DNA of 64,000 nt. It comes from Glycocaulis sp050485565 (lineage in GTDB: Bacteria; Pseudomonadota; Alphaproteobacteria; Caulobacterales; Maricaulaceae). Numbering within the stretch: the stretch's first letter is position 1; each line of letters opens with the position of its first letter. Below are positions 17,693 through 26,127 of this stretch, piece after piece. Where the stretch lies: NCBI RefSeq assembly GCF_050485565.1, contig NZ_JBJHBQ010000002.1, positions 62,001 to 126,000 on the forward strand. The letters are read 5' to 3'. The translations under genes and the position numbers were made by a program. The notes under the pieces were generated by a model that ran no database searches, was not told the DNA's origin, and worked only from the letters and a program-made list of their open reading frames with translations.

Positions 17693-18723
17693 GCGTGACG
17701 GCGGCTATATACGGCCTGATGGGTGAAAGCCTGACGCCGGAGGAGAAAGCCTTCTTCCGCGATGCGGACCCGTGGGGCTTCATCGTCTTTGCCCGCAATA
17801 TCGACCGGCCAAAGCAGATCATCCGGCTGATGGGCGAGCTGCGCGATTGTGTGGGCCGCGATGCGCCGATCTTCATCGATCAGGAGGGCGGGCGCGTGCA
17901 GCGCCTCAAAGCCCCGCTCTGGCGCGCTGCGCCGCCTGCTGCGCGCTTTGGCGAGCTGTGGGATCGTGAGCCGGAACTGGCGCTGGAGGCTGTGCGCCTG
18001 AACCACCGCCTGCTGGCGCAGGAGCTGCGTGATCTGGGCATTGATTGCGACTGCGCGCCGGTGGTCGATCTTGCCGTTCCCGGTGCCGACGCGGTGATTG
18101 GCGACCGTGCTTTTCACGCCGAACCCGGCCCGGTTGCCGAGATGGCGCGCGCGGCGCTGGCGGGCCTGAAGGATCAGGGCGTGGCCGGTGTCATCAAGCA
18201 TATACCGGGGCATGGCCGCGCGGATGCCGACAGCCATTTTGCGCTGCCGGTCGTGCGCGAGGATCACGAGACCTTGCACGAAACCGATTTTGCCGCCTTC
18301 AAGGGCGTGGCGGAAATGGCGGCAATGGCGATGACGGCCCATGTCACCTACACCGCGATTGACCCGGAAAACTGCGCCACGCTCTCCAAAGACGTCATCG
18401 CGCAGATTATTCGCGGCGAGATGGGCTTTGACGGCCTGCTGATGAGCGATGATCTCTCCATGAAGGCGCTCGACGGCACGCTGCGCCAGCGCGGCGAGCG
18501 GGCGCTCAGCGCGGGCTGCGACATGCTGCTCCACTGCAATGGCGAGCGCGCAGAGATGGTGGAGGTGGCACACGCCGCCATCACGCTCTCCGGCAAGGCG
18601 CTGGAGCGGGCAAAGGCGGCCGAAGAGGCGCGCGGTACGGCCCAGGGGCTGGACGCTGCCGCCACCAATGACGCCATGGCGCGCTGCTTTATCGAGGCCG
18701 GGCTGGAGGCACCAGCACCGTGA
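17689..18723 (+). CDS. nagZ: Beta-N-acetylhexosaminidase (GH3)
   Basis: Cytoplasmic glycosidase removing GlcNAc from anhydro-muropeptides in peptidoglycan recycling. GH3 motifs are IDQEGGRVQRL, the phosphorylase-like catalytic His loop KHIPGHGRADADSH, and the nucleophile Asp in MSDDLSMKAL. The ATG at 17689 overlaps the SPOR stop; the longer frame to 17641 would sit inside the SPOR gene. It ends GTGA, overlapping the scpA start. Confidence 0.94.
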   Translation: MSVTAAIYGLMGESLTPEEKAFFRDADPWGFIVFARNIDRPKQIIRLMGELRDCVGRDAPIFIDQEGGRVQRLKAPLWRAAPPAARFGELWDREPELALEAVRLNHRLLAQELRDLGIDCDCAPVVDLAVPGADAVIGDRAFHAEPGPVAEMARAALAGLKDQGVAGVIKHIPGHGRADADSHFALPVVREDHETLHETDFAAFKGVAEMAAMAMTAHVTYTAIDPENCATLSKDVIAQIIRGEMGFDGLLMSDDLSMKALDGTLRQRGERALSAGCDMLLHCNGERAEMVEVAHAAITLSGKALERAKAAEEARGTAQGLDAAATNDAMARCFIEAGLEAPAP

Positions 18724-19526
18724 GTGATCTGTTCGAGGAAGATGTCCGCTTTGAAGCGGCAGGCGAGGCCGAGGACACGGGCAGCGCGCTGATCCTCGAT
18801 ATCGAGGGCTGGGAAGGCCCTTTGCACCTGCTCTTGCACCTGGCGCGCAAGAACAAGGTGGATCTGGCGAAAATCTCCATCCTGGCGCTGGCTGAACAGT
18901 ATCTCGTTTTCATCGAGGCGGCACGCGAGAAACGCCTTGATATTGCGGCTGATTATCTGGTCATGGCGGCGTGGCTCGCCTATCTGAAGTCGCGCTTGCT
19001 ATTGCCGAAACCGCGCCCGGAAAGTGATGAGCCGGAGCCGGAAATGATGGCGGCTGCGCTCGCCTTCCGGCTGATGCGTCTTGATGCGATGCGGGCGGGC
19101 GGGGAAGCGCTTTACGACCGGCATCTCTTAAAGCGCGATGTGTTCGAGCGCGGTGCGCCCGAAGGCGTGCGCTCCATCCGCGCACCACAATACGAGGCGA
19201 GCCTGTTTGACCTCTTGAAAGCCTATGCCGGTACGCGCGAGAAGTTTGCCTTCTCCACCTATGAGCCGGAAAAGCCGAAGGTTTACAGCCTGGAAGCGGC
19301 CCGCGCGCGCCTCAGCCTGCTCTCAAAGCGCCTGACGGGCTGGGAGCGGCTGGACAGCCTGTTGCCGGGCGCGGACGAGCTGGGGCCGGATGCGCCGCCG
19401 CCGCAATCGCTGATGGCGTCCTCGCTGCTGGCGGCGCTGGAAATCACCAAGGATGGTGAGGCGGCGTTGCGTCAGGAGGCGGTCTACGGCCCGATCTGGA
19501 TGCGCGGGCAGGAGGGGCGTCCATGA
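18720..19526 (+). CDS. scpA: Segregation and condensation protein A
   Basis: Kleisin of the Smc-ScpAB condensin, bridging the Smc heads during chromosome segregation. The N-terminal helix region (DIEGWEGPLHLLLHLARKNKVDL) and LVMAAWLAYLKSRLLLP are diagnostic. The start is GTG at 18720, overlapping the nagZ stop in GTGA. It is 268 residues, normal for the family. The stop overlaps scpB's ATG at 19523. Confidence 0.94.
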   Translation: MSDLFEEDVRFEAAGEAEDTGSALILDIEGWEGPLHLLLHLARKNKVDLAKISILALAEQYLVFIEAAREKRLDIAADYLVMAAWLAYLKSRLLLPKPRPESDEPEPEMMAAALAFRLMRLDAMRAGGEALYDRHLLKRDVFERGAPEGVRSIRAPQYEASLFDLLKAYAGTREKFAFSTYEPEKPKVYSLEAARARLSLLSKRLTGWERLDSLLPGADELGPDAPPPQSLMASSLLAALEITKDGEAALRQEAVYGPIWMRGQEGRP

Positions 19527-20269
19527 GCGATCCGATTGCCGAAGCGATTGCCCGCCTGCGCGCGCGCCAAGGCCCGCAGGGCGGGGACGGGCAGGCTGGT
19601 CCGCATGCTGTCGCCGAACCCTCGCAGCAGGCCCTGCGCATGGCCGAGGCGCTATTGTTTGCCGCATCCGAGCCGCTGGACGCTGAAACGCTGGCCGCGC
19701 GCCTGCCTGCGGGCACTGACATTCCCGCCACCATCGCCGCCCTGCAGGAGAAATATGCCGATGCGGGTGTGCGGCTGAGCGAGGTGGGCGGGCGCTGGCG
19801 GTTTGAAACCGCGCCGGACCTCGCCCATTTGCTGGCGGAAATCCGCGAGGAGCCGAAAAAGCTCTCCCAGGCCGCGCTGGAGACGCTCTCCATCATCGCC
19901 TATCACCAGCCGGTCACGCGCGCCGAGATCGAGGAGATACGCGGTGTTGCCGTCTCCAAGGGCACGATCGATCTCCTGTTTGAGCTGAAATGGATACGCC
20001 TGCGCGGCCGCCGCCGCAGTCCGGGCCGTCCTGTCACCTTCGGCACGACCGACGCCTTCCTTGAGTATTTCGGCCTCGCTGCGATCACTGATCTGCCGGG
20101 GCTGGGTGATCTGAAGGCCGCCGGGCTGCTCTCCTCACGCCTGCCGGCCAATTTCGATATTCCGGACCCCGCCCGGCTTGCCGATAACGAAGACCCGCTG
20201 GACGATGAAGACAGCGCACACTTCCATCTCGACTTCCTTGAAGGCGCCGAGGACGAGCGCGAGGAGTAG
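19523..20269 (+). CDS. scpB: Segregation and condensation protein B
   Basis: Paired winged-helix subunit of Smc-ScpAB. Conserved motifs are EALLFAASEPL, the LSQAALETLSIIAYHQPVTR helix, EIEEIRGV, and GRPVTFGTTDAFLEYFGL. It is 248 residues with a short acidic C-terminal tail. It is translationally coupled to scpA (ATGA) and ends the SPOR-nagZ-scpA-scpB run; a palindromic repeat follows directly. Confidence 0.94.
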   Translation: MSDPIAEAIARLRARQGPQGGDGQAGPHAVAEPSQQALRMAEALLFAASEPLDAETLAARLPAGTDIPATIAALQEKYADAGVRLSEVGGRWRFETAPDLAHLLAEIREEPKKLSQAALETLSIIAYHQPVTRAEIEEIRGVAVSKGTIDLLFELKWIRLRGRRRSPGRPVTFGTTDAFLEYFGLAAITDLPGLGDLKAAGLLSSRLPANFDIPDPARLADNEDPLDDEDSAHFHLDFLEGAEDEREE

Positions 20270-20279
20270 GGGGTAGTCG

Positions 20280-20380
20280 CCCTGATCCTTCGAGACGCCC
20301 TTCGGGCTCCTCAGGATGAGGGCGTGGAGCTTTTCCCTCATCCTGAGGGCGAGCGAAGCGAGTGTCTCGAAGGATCAGGG
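20280..20380. repeat. Long inverted repeat between scpB and tatA
   Basis: The outer arms CCCTGATCCTTCGAGAC and GTCTCGAAGGATCAGGG are exact reverse complements. Inner arms CCTCAGGATGAGGG and CCCTCATCCTGAGG also pair, with small hairpins (CGCCCTTCGGGC and GGGCGAGCGAAGCGAG). This is the same nested design as other repeats in the window but a different sequence family. The rest of the 219-bp gap shows no gene. Confidence 0.85.
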
Positions 20381-20488
20381 AAAAGCAACGGGCCAGCCCC
20401 ACCTGAACCCGCTATTGGACCCTTGCGCGATAATCCTTTACGGGTATAGGCCAGTGGCCGTAACGGCATTCCCGCACGGAGAGCGCAT

Positions 20489-20710
20489 ATGGGACCGCAT
20501 TGGAGCATTTTTGTCATCGTTGGCATTCTCGTGCTCGTCCTGTTTGGCGGGCGCGGACGGATTTCCGCGATGATGGGTGATTTCGCCAAGGGCATCACGG
20601 CCTTCCGCAAGGGGCTGAAAGATGACAGCAAGGACGAGGACGCCGCCGAAGAGCGCCCCGCCGCCAGCATCTCTGCAGAGACGCGCGAAGACGAGCGGAC
20701 GGGCTCGTAG
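20489..20710 (+). CDS. tatA: Twin-arginine translocase subunit TatA
   Basis: Pore-forming Tat subunit of 73 residues. One N-terminal membrane helix (about 5-21) ends in the FGGRGRI hinge, followed by an amphipathic helix (ISAMMGDFAKGITAFRKGLK) and a charged tail. It is first of tatA-tatB-tatC, 22 bp before tatB. Confidence 0.93.
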   Translation: MGPHWSIFVIVGILVLVLFGGRGRISAMMGDFAKGITAFRKGLKDDSKDEDAAEERPAASISAETREDERTGS

Positions 20711-20732
20711 GAGCACCGGGAGCTAGAGTTCC

Positions 20733-21152
20733 ATGAACCCCGGCTTTGGCGCTGCCGAGCTTATCATCATCGTCATCCTCGCCCTTGTGGTCGTGGGTCC
20801 CAAAGACCTGCCGCTGATGATGCGCAAGGCCGGGCGTTTTATCGGCCAGATGCGGGCCATGGCACGCGATTTCCAGAACAGTTTTGACGAGCTTGGCCGC
20901 GAGGCGGAGCTGGCCGAGCTGAAGAAGGAAGTCGAGGCGCTCAAGAAGGCCAATCCGGTTTCCGAAGTCACCGAAGAATTGCGCGCGGCGGAAGCCGATC
21001 TGAAGCGCTCTGCGCTGGACAAGCCGCATCCGCGCGCGGCTGCCCCTGCCAAGCCTGCGCTGGGTGATGAGGCGATGCTGCCGCTGGACACGGATGCCAG
21101 TGAGACCAGCAAGGCGGATGCCGAGCCGTCTGCAACGCGTAAGGACGCCTAG
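20733..21152 (+). CDS. tatB: Twin-arginine translocase subunit TatB
   Basis: Tat substrate-receptor subunit of 139 residues. The N-terminal helix has the TatB-type Glu in AAELIIIVILALVVVGPKDL and the conserved GPKDLP. A long amphipathic and probably coiled-coil region (LGREAELAELKKEVEALKK) follows, then an Ala/Pro-rich tail. TatC starts 3 bp after the stop. Confidence 0.93.
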   Translation: MNPGFGAAELIIIVILALVVVGPKDLPLMMRKAGRFIGQMRAMARDFQNSFDELGREAELAELKKEVEALKKANPVSEVTEELRAAEADLKRSALDKPHPRAAAPAKPALGDEAMLPLDTDASETSKADAEPSATRKDA

Positions 21153-21155
21153 GCC

Positions 21156-21971
21156 ATGTCAGGCGAGAAGCTGGCAGCCCCGCAAGGGCCGGAGACCGAT
21201 GACGAGGTGGAATCCTCGCGCGCGCCGCTGATGGAGCATCTGACCGAGCTGCGCACCCGCCTGATCTGGGTGCTGGGCGCGGTGGCGCTGGCTTTCGTGC
21301 TCTGCTTTGCCTTTGCCGAGTGGATCTACAACATCCTGCTGGTGCCGTTTGAAGAGGCGGCACGTCAGGTGCGCGGTGAGGATTTGCAGCTCCAGCTCAT
21401 CTTCACAGGCCCGCTGGAGTTTTTCTTCGTCAAGCTGAAGCTCGCTCTGTTTGGCGCCATCATCGTGGCCTTCCCGATGGTCGCCTATCAGGTTTGGGCC
21501 TTTGTCCGCCCCGGCCTCTACAAGAATGAGCGCCTCGCCTTTGCGCCCTTCCTGATTGCCTCGCCGGTGCTGTTCGCGGCCGGCATCGCCTTTGTCTATT
21601 ACTTCATCCTGCCCTTCGTGATGGGCTTTGCGCTGGGTCAGGAGCAGACCGGAGAGGAGGGCCGCACAGCCATCCAGCTCCTGCCGCGCGTGTCGGAATA
21701 TCTCAATCTCGTCACCACGCTCATTCTGGCGTTCGGGATATCCTTCCAGCTGCCGGTCCTGCTCTCCCTGCTGGGCAAGGTGGGGATCGTCAATTCGGGG
21801 CAGCTCATCCGCTTCTGGAAGTTTGCCGTGGTCGGCATTGCCGTCTTTGCGGGTTTTGTGACGCCGCCAGACCCGATCAGCCAGATATTCCTCGCCGCGG
21901 CGATGTTCGGCCTTTACGGCCTTTCCATCCTTGCGGTGAAAATGGTCGAGCCGAAAGAGGTTGAGGGGTAG
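21156..21971 (+). CDS. tatC: Twin-arginine translocase subunit TatC
   Basis: Six-helix core receptor for twin-arginine signal peptides, 271 residues. MEHLTELRTRL opens the first helix, and GPLEFFFVKLK and FVTPPDPISQ are family motifs. The gene is intact. Its last 114 bases are present a second time at 22922-23035, downstream of an lrp-ridA pair, with differences that do not change the peptide. Confidence 0.95.
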   Translation: MSGEKLAAPQGPETDDEVESSRAPLMEHLTELRTRLIWVLGAVALAFVLCFAFAEWIYNILLVPFEEAARQVRGEDLQLQLIFTGPLEFFFVKLKLALFGAIIVAFPMVAYQVWAFVRPGLYKNERLAFAPFLIASPVLFAAGIAFVYYFILPFVMGFALGQEQTGEEGRTAIQLLPRVSEYLNLVTTLILAFGISFQLPVLLSLLGKVGIVNSGQLIRFWKFAVVGIAVFAGFVTPPDPISQIFLAAAMFGLYGLSILAVKMVEPKEVEG

Positions 21972-21992
21972 GGGGCTGCATTTCCACCCCGA

Positions 21993-22412
21993 TCACCCTT
22001 TCTCCCGCCTCAGGATGAAATGGGTCCGGACCGCGCTGACACCAGATAGCGCGCAAAGGCGATCGCGGATTTCGTTGAGGCCCTTGCCGTGCGCCGTGCT
22101 GATCTCGACTAGAAGATCGATTCCGCCAGCAAGCGAGTAACATCGCATGACCGCAGAATCGGCCACGATGCGTGCCACGGTTTCGGGCTGCGGCGTGCTG
22201 GTGAGTTCGATTAGCACCACCGCTCCAGCCCCGCCTGCGTGTTCCGGGGCGATTTCGGCGCGATACCCGATGATCACGCCAGCCGCTTTGAGACGCGCAA
22301 TGCGCTCTGCGACCGAACTTCGGGCCAGCCCGACTGCGGCTGCAATAACTTTCAGCGGCGCTCGCGCATCGCGGCGGAGCATCTCGATGATCTGCTGATC
22401 AATCGCATCCAT
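21993..22412 (-). CDS. Lrp/AsnC family transcriptional regulator
   Basis: A 139-residue Lrp-type regulator. The N-terminal winged HTH (IDQQIIEMLRRDARAPLKVI and LARSSVAERIARLKAAGVI) is followed by the RAM ligand domain with the GGIDLLVEIS core. The ATG at 22412 is chosen because the HTH begins at residue 3; upstream in-frame starts run toward the divergent ridA promoter. It is transcribed away from ridA across a 144-bp gap, the common arrangement of a local regulator with its target. The pair lies between two copies of the tatC 3' end. Confidence 0.92.
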   Translation of the reverse strand: MDAIDQQIIEMLRRDARAPLKVIAAAVGLARSSVAERIARLKAAGVIIGYRAEIAPEHAGGAGAVVLIELTSTPQPETVARIVADSAVMRCYSLAGGIDLLVEISTAHGKGLNEIRDRLCALSGVSAVRTHFILRREKG

Positions 22413-22556
22413 CGGCTTTCTGTCCTTCGGCAAAAAAAACGGCTGTTCCGGCATTCTGCCGGTGGACCCGTCAGGCACTCGCGCGATAGGCACACCATGC
22501 AGCCGATCAATACTGGATCGCGGCGCAGCGTCCACATCTCACCGGAAGGCACCCCG

Positions 22557-22925
22557 ATGAAAACACGATTCATTGACCCGACATCCGCCTCTTACGCGCA
22601 GGCTCTGGAAGTGGCCGGGACCACGCGGCTTCTCTTTATCAGCGGGCAGGTGCCTGCAGACGAGACCGGGGCTGTTCCGGACAGTTTCGCTGATCAGGCG
22701 CGGCTCGCCTGGCGCAACGTCTTCTCCCGTCTCGCTGCTGCAGGCATGCGGCCGGAAAATCTGGTGAAGGTAACGATTTTTCTCTCAGACCGCCGTTTCC
22801 GCGACGAAAACGCGGCGGTGCGCATGGAGGTGCTTGGCGATCATTCGCCCGCGCTGACCATCATAATCGCTGGCATCTACGATGAAGCGTGGCTTCTTGA
22901 GATCGAGGCGGTCGCGGCGGCGTGA
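22557..22925 (+). CDS. Rid (YjgF/YER057c/UK114) family protein
   Basis: A 122-residue Rid protein expected to form a trimer. Core motifs are LFISGQVPADETG, SDQARLAWRNVFSRLAAAGM-like helix residues, and LVKVTIFLSD. In RidA an Arg in the ARLPKD motif binds the imine or enamine substrate; here the aligned stretch reads AGIYDEAWLLEIEA with no Arg, so deaminase activity of the RidA type is doubtful and another Rid subfamily is likely. The start at 22557 follows GGAAGG. The stop codon lies inside the duplicated tatC 3' sequence. Confidence 0.88.
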   Translation: MKTRFIDPTSASYAQALEVAGTTRLLFISGQVPADETGAVPDSFADQARLAWRNVFSRLAAAGMRPENLVKVTIFLSDRRFRDENAAVRMEVLGDHSPALTIIIAGIYDEAWLLEIEAVAAA

Positions 22926-23035
22926 CCCCGCCCGATCCGATCAGCCAGATATTCCTCGCCGCGGCGATGTTCGGCCTTTACGGCCTTTCCATCCTTGCGG
23001 TGAAAATGGTCGAGCCGAAAGAGGTGGAGGGGTAA
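22922..23035 (+). pseudogene. Duplicate of the tatC 3' end (37 codons plus stop)
   Basis: Bases 22937-23025 are identical to 21873-21961 (89 of 89). On either side there are three differences upstream and one downstream within the coding part, all at third codon positions that keep the peptide. The stop is TAA here and TAG in tatC. The fragment has no start of its own and is in a different frame from ridA, whose stop it contains. It marks the right edge of a segment inserted at the end of tatC. Confidence 0.92.
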
Positions 23036-23045
23036 TTTTCTCCGC

Positions 23046-23210
23046 TGTCATGGCCCGGTTTATCCGGGCCATCCATGCCTGAGAGTCGCCAAGTGGCCCA
23101 AAAGCGCGACCGCGCGCCCGCGACTTTTCGCGGAACATCGCAACGCGGATGCGTTGCGGAACCGAAAGAGGCATGGGTCCCCCGGATCGCTTCGCGACCG
23201 GAGGATGACA
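23046..23210. repeat. TGTCAT-type intergenic repeat, copy 2, carrying a nested element
   Basis: It starts TGTCATGGCCCGG and ends GAGGATGACA like copy 1, but the spacer between the CATGCC and GGCATGGGT arms carries an extra block with the hairpin GCAACGCGGATGCGTTGC (core 23128-23160). It ends 6 bp before the purD stop and may act as that gene's terminator or mRNA end. Confidence 0.8.
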
Positions 23211-23216
23211 GGCTGC

Positions 23217-24500
23217 TTACAACCCTCTCCACCCGATATCGCGGCGGTAGACGCCTTCGGGCCAGTCGATCTCACCAATGGCCGCATAGGCCCTGTCCAC
23301 AGCTTCGCGCAACGTCTCGCCGGTCGCGGTGACGTTCAGCACGCGGCCGCCATTGGCGATGAAATTGCCGTCTGCATCGAGCGCGGTACCGGCGTGGAAG
23401 ATCATCACGCCTTCGCCATGACCGGCATGGTGCAAATTCCTGATTGTGCTGCCCTTTTTAGGCGTGCCGGGATAGCCCGGCGCGGCCATCACCACTGTCA
23501 CGGCGGGTTTCGGATTGGCTTCGACCGGCAATAGCTGCGCAAACTCGCTGGCGCGCATGCCGCCGGTGGATGCCGCGAGCAGAAGCGGCACGATATCGGC
23601 CTCGATCTGCATCATCAGCACCTGACATTCCGGATCGCCAAAGCGGCAGTTGAACTCGACCACTTTCGGGCCGTCCGGTGTCACCATCACGCCGATATAC
23701 AAGACGCCGCGATAGGGCATGCCGTCACCGGCCATGCCGCGCAGCATCGGCACGGTCACCTCTTCCTCCACCCGTTTCATCAGTGCGGGCGTCATCACCG
23801 GGGCAGGGGCATAGGCGCCCATGCCGCCTGTATTGGGGCCGGTATCACCATCACCGATGCGCTTGTGATCCTGAGCGGCGGGCAGGGTCAGATAATTGAT
23901 CCCGTCGGTGATGACGAAGATGGAGGCTTCCTCGCCCTCCATGAACTCCTCGATGACGAGCTCTGCCGATGCGCCGCCAAACTTGCCAGACAGCATCTCG
24001 GAAAGCTCCGCCTCGGCCTCTTCGCGCGTTTCGGCAATAACCACACCCTTGCCGGCGGCGAGGCCATCGGCTTTCAGCACGAAGGGCGCAGAGAGCGTGT
24101 CGAGGAAGGCCTTTGCAGCCGCCACATCGGTGAAGCGGCCATAGCGCGCGGTCGGCACGCCATAGGCGGCCATGCGGTCCTTGGCAAAGCCCTTGGAGGC
24201 TTCCAGCTGGGCTGCGGCCTGGGAGGGACCGAACACGTCAAATCCGCGCGCGCGCAGCATGTCGGCAAGGCCCTTGGCGAGCGGGGCTTCCGGCCCGATC
24301 ACGATGAGGTCCGGTTCGAGCTGCAAAGCGAGCTTCTGGATACCCTCCACATCATCGGCGGCGACATCAAAGCACGGCCCCAGAAGATCAATGGCCGGGC
24401 TGCCGGGCGCGCACCAGATCGTGTCCACGAGGGGGCTCTGCGCGATCTTCCAGGCCAGCGCATGCTCGCGCCCGCCAGAGCCGATGATGAGGATGTTCAT
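23217..24500 (-). CDS. purD: Phosphoribosylamine-glycine ligase
   Basis: ATP-grasp enzyme of purine synthesis joining glycine to phosphoribosylamine. It is 427 residues with N-terminal MNILIIGSGGREHALAW, ATP-grasp motifs FVLKADGLAAGKGVV and EEFMEGEEASIFVITDG, AQDHKRIGDGDTGPNTGGMG, and VVEFNCRFGDPECQ. It is divergent from xseA, the starts being 115 bp apart, an arrangement common in this group. Confidence 0.95.
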   Translation of the reverse strand: MNILIIGSGGREHALAWKIAQSPLVDTIWCAPGSPAIDLLGPCFDVAADDVEGIQKLALQLEPDLIVIGPEAPLAKGLADMLRARGFDVFGPSQAAAQLEASKGFAKDRMAAYGVPTARYGRFTDVAAAKAFLDTLSAPFVLKADGLAAGKGVVIAETREEAEAELSEMLSGKFGGASAELVIEEFMEGEEASIFVITDGINYLTLPAAQDHKRIGDGDTGPNTGGMGAYAPAPVMTPALMKRVEEEVTVPMLRGMAGDGMPYRGVLYIGVMVTPDGPKVVEFNCRFGDPECQVLMMQIEADIVPLLLAASTGGMRASEFAQLLPVEANPKPAVTVVMAAPGYPGTPKKGSTIRNLHHAGHGEGVMIFHAGTALDADGNFIANGGRVLNVTATGETLREAVDRAYAAIGEIDWPEGVYRRDIGWRGL

Positions 24501-24615
24501 GGCCGCCCCTGCTGTCCTTAAAGCGATGGCTGTCTCTTAGCGGGGCTGCACGCCTCTTGTCGACCGCCGGGCGGCATTACGGCTAGTCTGGCGCCGAAAC
24601 GACTCAAGAGCCGAG

Positions 24616-26043
24616 ATGACCGACCTTACCAACGCACCGGAATATACCGTCTCCGATCTTGCCCGCGCGCTCAAACGCACGGTGGAGACCGAGTATGGCC
24701 ATGTGCGCGTGCGCGGCGAGCTGGGCCGGGTGACGGTTCCGAAATCCGGCCATATGTATCTGGACCTGAAGGACGCTGAAGCCGTCATTGACGGCGTGAT
24801 GTGGAAAGGGTCGGTCTCGGCGCTGTCCTTCCGCCCGGAAGAGGGGCTGGAAGTGATTGTCGAGGGGCGGCTTTCCACCTTCCCCGGCAGGTCCAAATAC
24901 CAGATCATCATCGAGCGCATGGAGCCTGCGGGCGCAGGCGCGCTGATGGCGTTGCTGGAAGAGCGTAAACGCAAGCTGGCCGCCGAGGGCCTGTTTGCGC
25001 CAGAGCGAAAAGCCGCCATCCCCTATCTGCCGCGCGTGGTGGGGGTGGTGACATCGCCCACGGGCGCGGTGATCCGCGACATTCTGCACAGGCTGGATGA
25101 CCGGTTTCCGGTGCATGTCCTCATCTGGCCGGTGCTGGTGCAGGGCGAGGGGGCAGCGGCCCAGATCGCCGCCGGTATCGAAGGCTTCAACGCGCTTCAG
25201 CCCGGCGGGCTGGTGCCGCGCCCCGATGTGCTGATCGTCGCGCGCGGCGGCGGCTCGGTGGAGGATTTGTGGGCCTTCAACGAGGAGGTGGTGGTCCGCG
25301 CCGCTGCGGCCTCCGCGATACCGCTCATCTCCGCTGTCGGCCACGAAACCGATACCACGCTGATTGATTTTGCCTCTGACCGGCGTGCGCCGACGCCTAC
25401 AGGCGCAGCCGAAATGGCCGTGCCGGTGCGCCGCGAGCTGATGGAGCGCATTGAGGGCGCGCGCGGGCGATTGTCAGGTGCCTTGCTGCGCACGGTGGAA
25501 CGCAAGGAGTCCGATCTGCGTTCGGCGTCGCGTGGTCTGCCCCGGCCCGAAAGCCTGTTGGGCGATGCGCGCCAGAAACTGGATTACGCGACGAGCGATC
25601 TGGTCCGGTTTCAGGCGCTGGGGATCGAACGCCGCCGGGCGGCAGTGGAGCGCCTGTCGGTGCAGCTTCGCCCGCTGGCGTTCAAGCGCGAGATCGCTGA
25701 ACGCCGCCAGAGGCTCGCACAGGCCGGAGAGCGCATGCGTGCGGCCAAGCTTAGACGGCTTGGCGATGATGGCCGCAGGCTGGCGGCGCTGACCTCTACG
25801 CTGGAGGCGCTCTCCTATCACAATGTCCTGAAACGCGGATACGCGATTGTCGAGGATGCGAAGGGCAGATTGGTGCGTTCTGCCGGTGATCTGGCGCCCG
25901 GCGACGGTGTCACCTTGCGCCTGCATGATGGCGAGCGCGCGGCCGCGATTGCGGGCGGTGCAGCCCCGCCGCGCAAGGAAAAACCGGCCAGCAAATCCAG
26001 GCCCGCCAAGGCCGGTTCTTCGGCGCAAGGCTCGCTTTTCTAG
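24616..26043 (+). CDS. xseA: Exodeoxyribonuclease VII large subunit
   Basis: Processive single-strand DNA exonuclease subunit, 475 residues. The N-terminal OB-fold (VRGELGRVTVPKSGHMYLDL) is followed by the catalytic region with VGVVTSPTGAVIRDI, ARGGGSVEDLWAFNEE and SAVGHETDTTLIDFASD-like residues, then a long coiled coil (about 270-410). The C-terminus is Lys/Ala-rich. The small subunit xseB is not in the window. The ATG at 24616 follows a short GAG-containing leader. Confidence 0.94.
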   Translation: MTDLTNAPEYTVSDLARALKRTVETEYGHVRVRGELGRVTVPKSGHMYLDLKDAEAVIDGVMWKGSVSALSFRPEEGLEVIVEGRLSTFPGRSKYQIIIERMEPAGAGALMALLEERKRKLAAEGLFAPERKAAIPYLPRVVGVVTSPTGAVIRDILHRLDDRFPVHVLIWPVLVQGEGAAAQIAAGIEGFNALQPGGLVPRPDVLIVARGGGSVEDLWAFNEEVVVRAAAASAIPLISAVGHETDTTLIDFASDRRAPTPTGAAEMAVPVRRELMERIEGARGRLSGALLRTVERKESDLRSASRGLPRPESLLGDARQKLDYATSDLVRFQALGIERRRAAVERLSVQLRPLAFKREIAERRQRLAQAGERMRAAKLRRLGDDGRRLAALTSTLEALSYHNVLKRGYAIVEDAKGRLVRSAGDLAPGDGVTLRLHDGERAAAIAGGAAPPRKEKPASKSRPAKAGSSAQGSLF

Positions 26044-26127
26044 CGGCATTCCATGCAAAAGCACCGCTGACGTGGTAGATTTCGCCCCATAAGGCCGGTT
26101 AGCGGCCGCTTTCAGGGAGGATTCTTC

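Noticed and set aside
20270..20488. Small RNA gene between scpB and tatA
   Set aside because: The structure is explained by the palindromic repeat; no promoter plus terminator pair could be recognised.
22922..23035. A second functional Tat gene after ridA
   Set aside because: Only the last 37 codons are present with no start or upstream helices.
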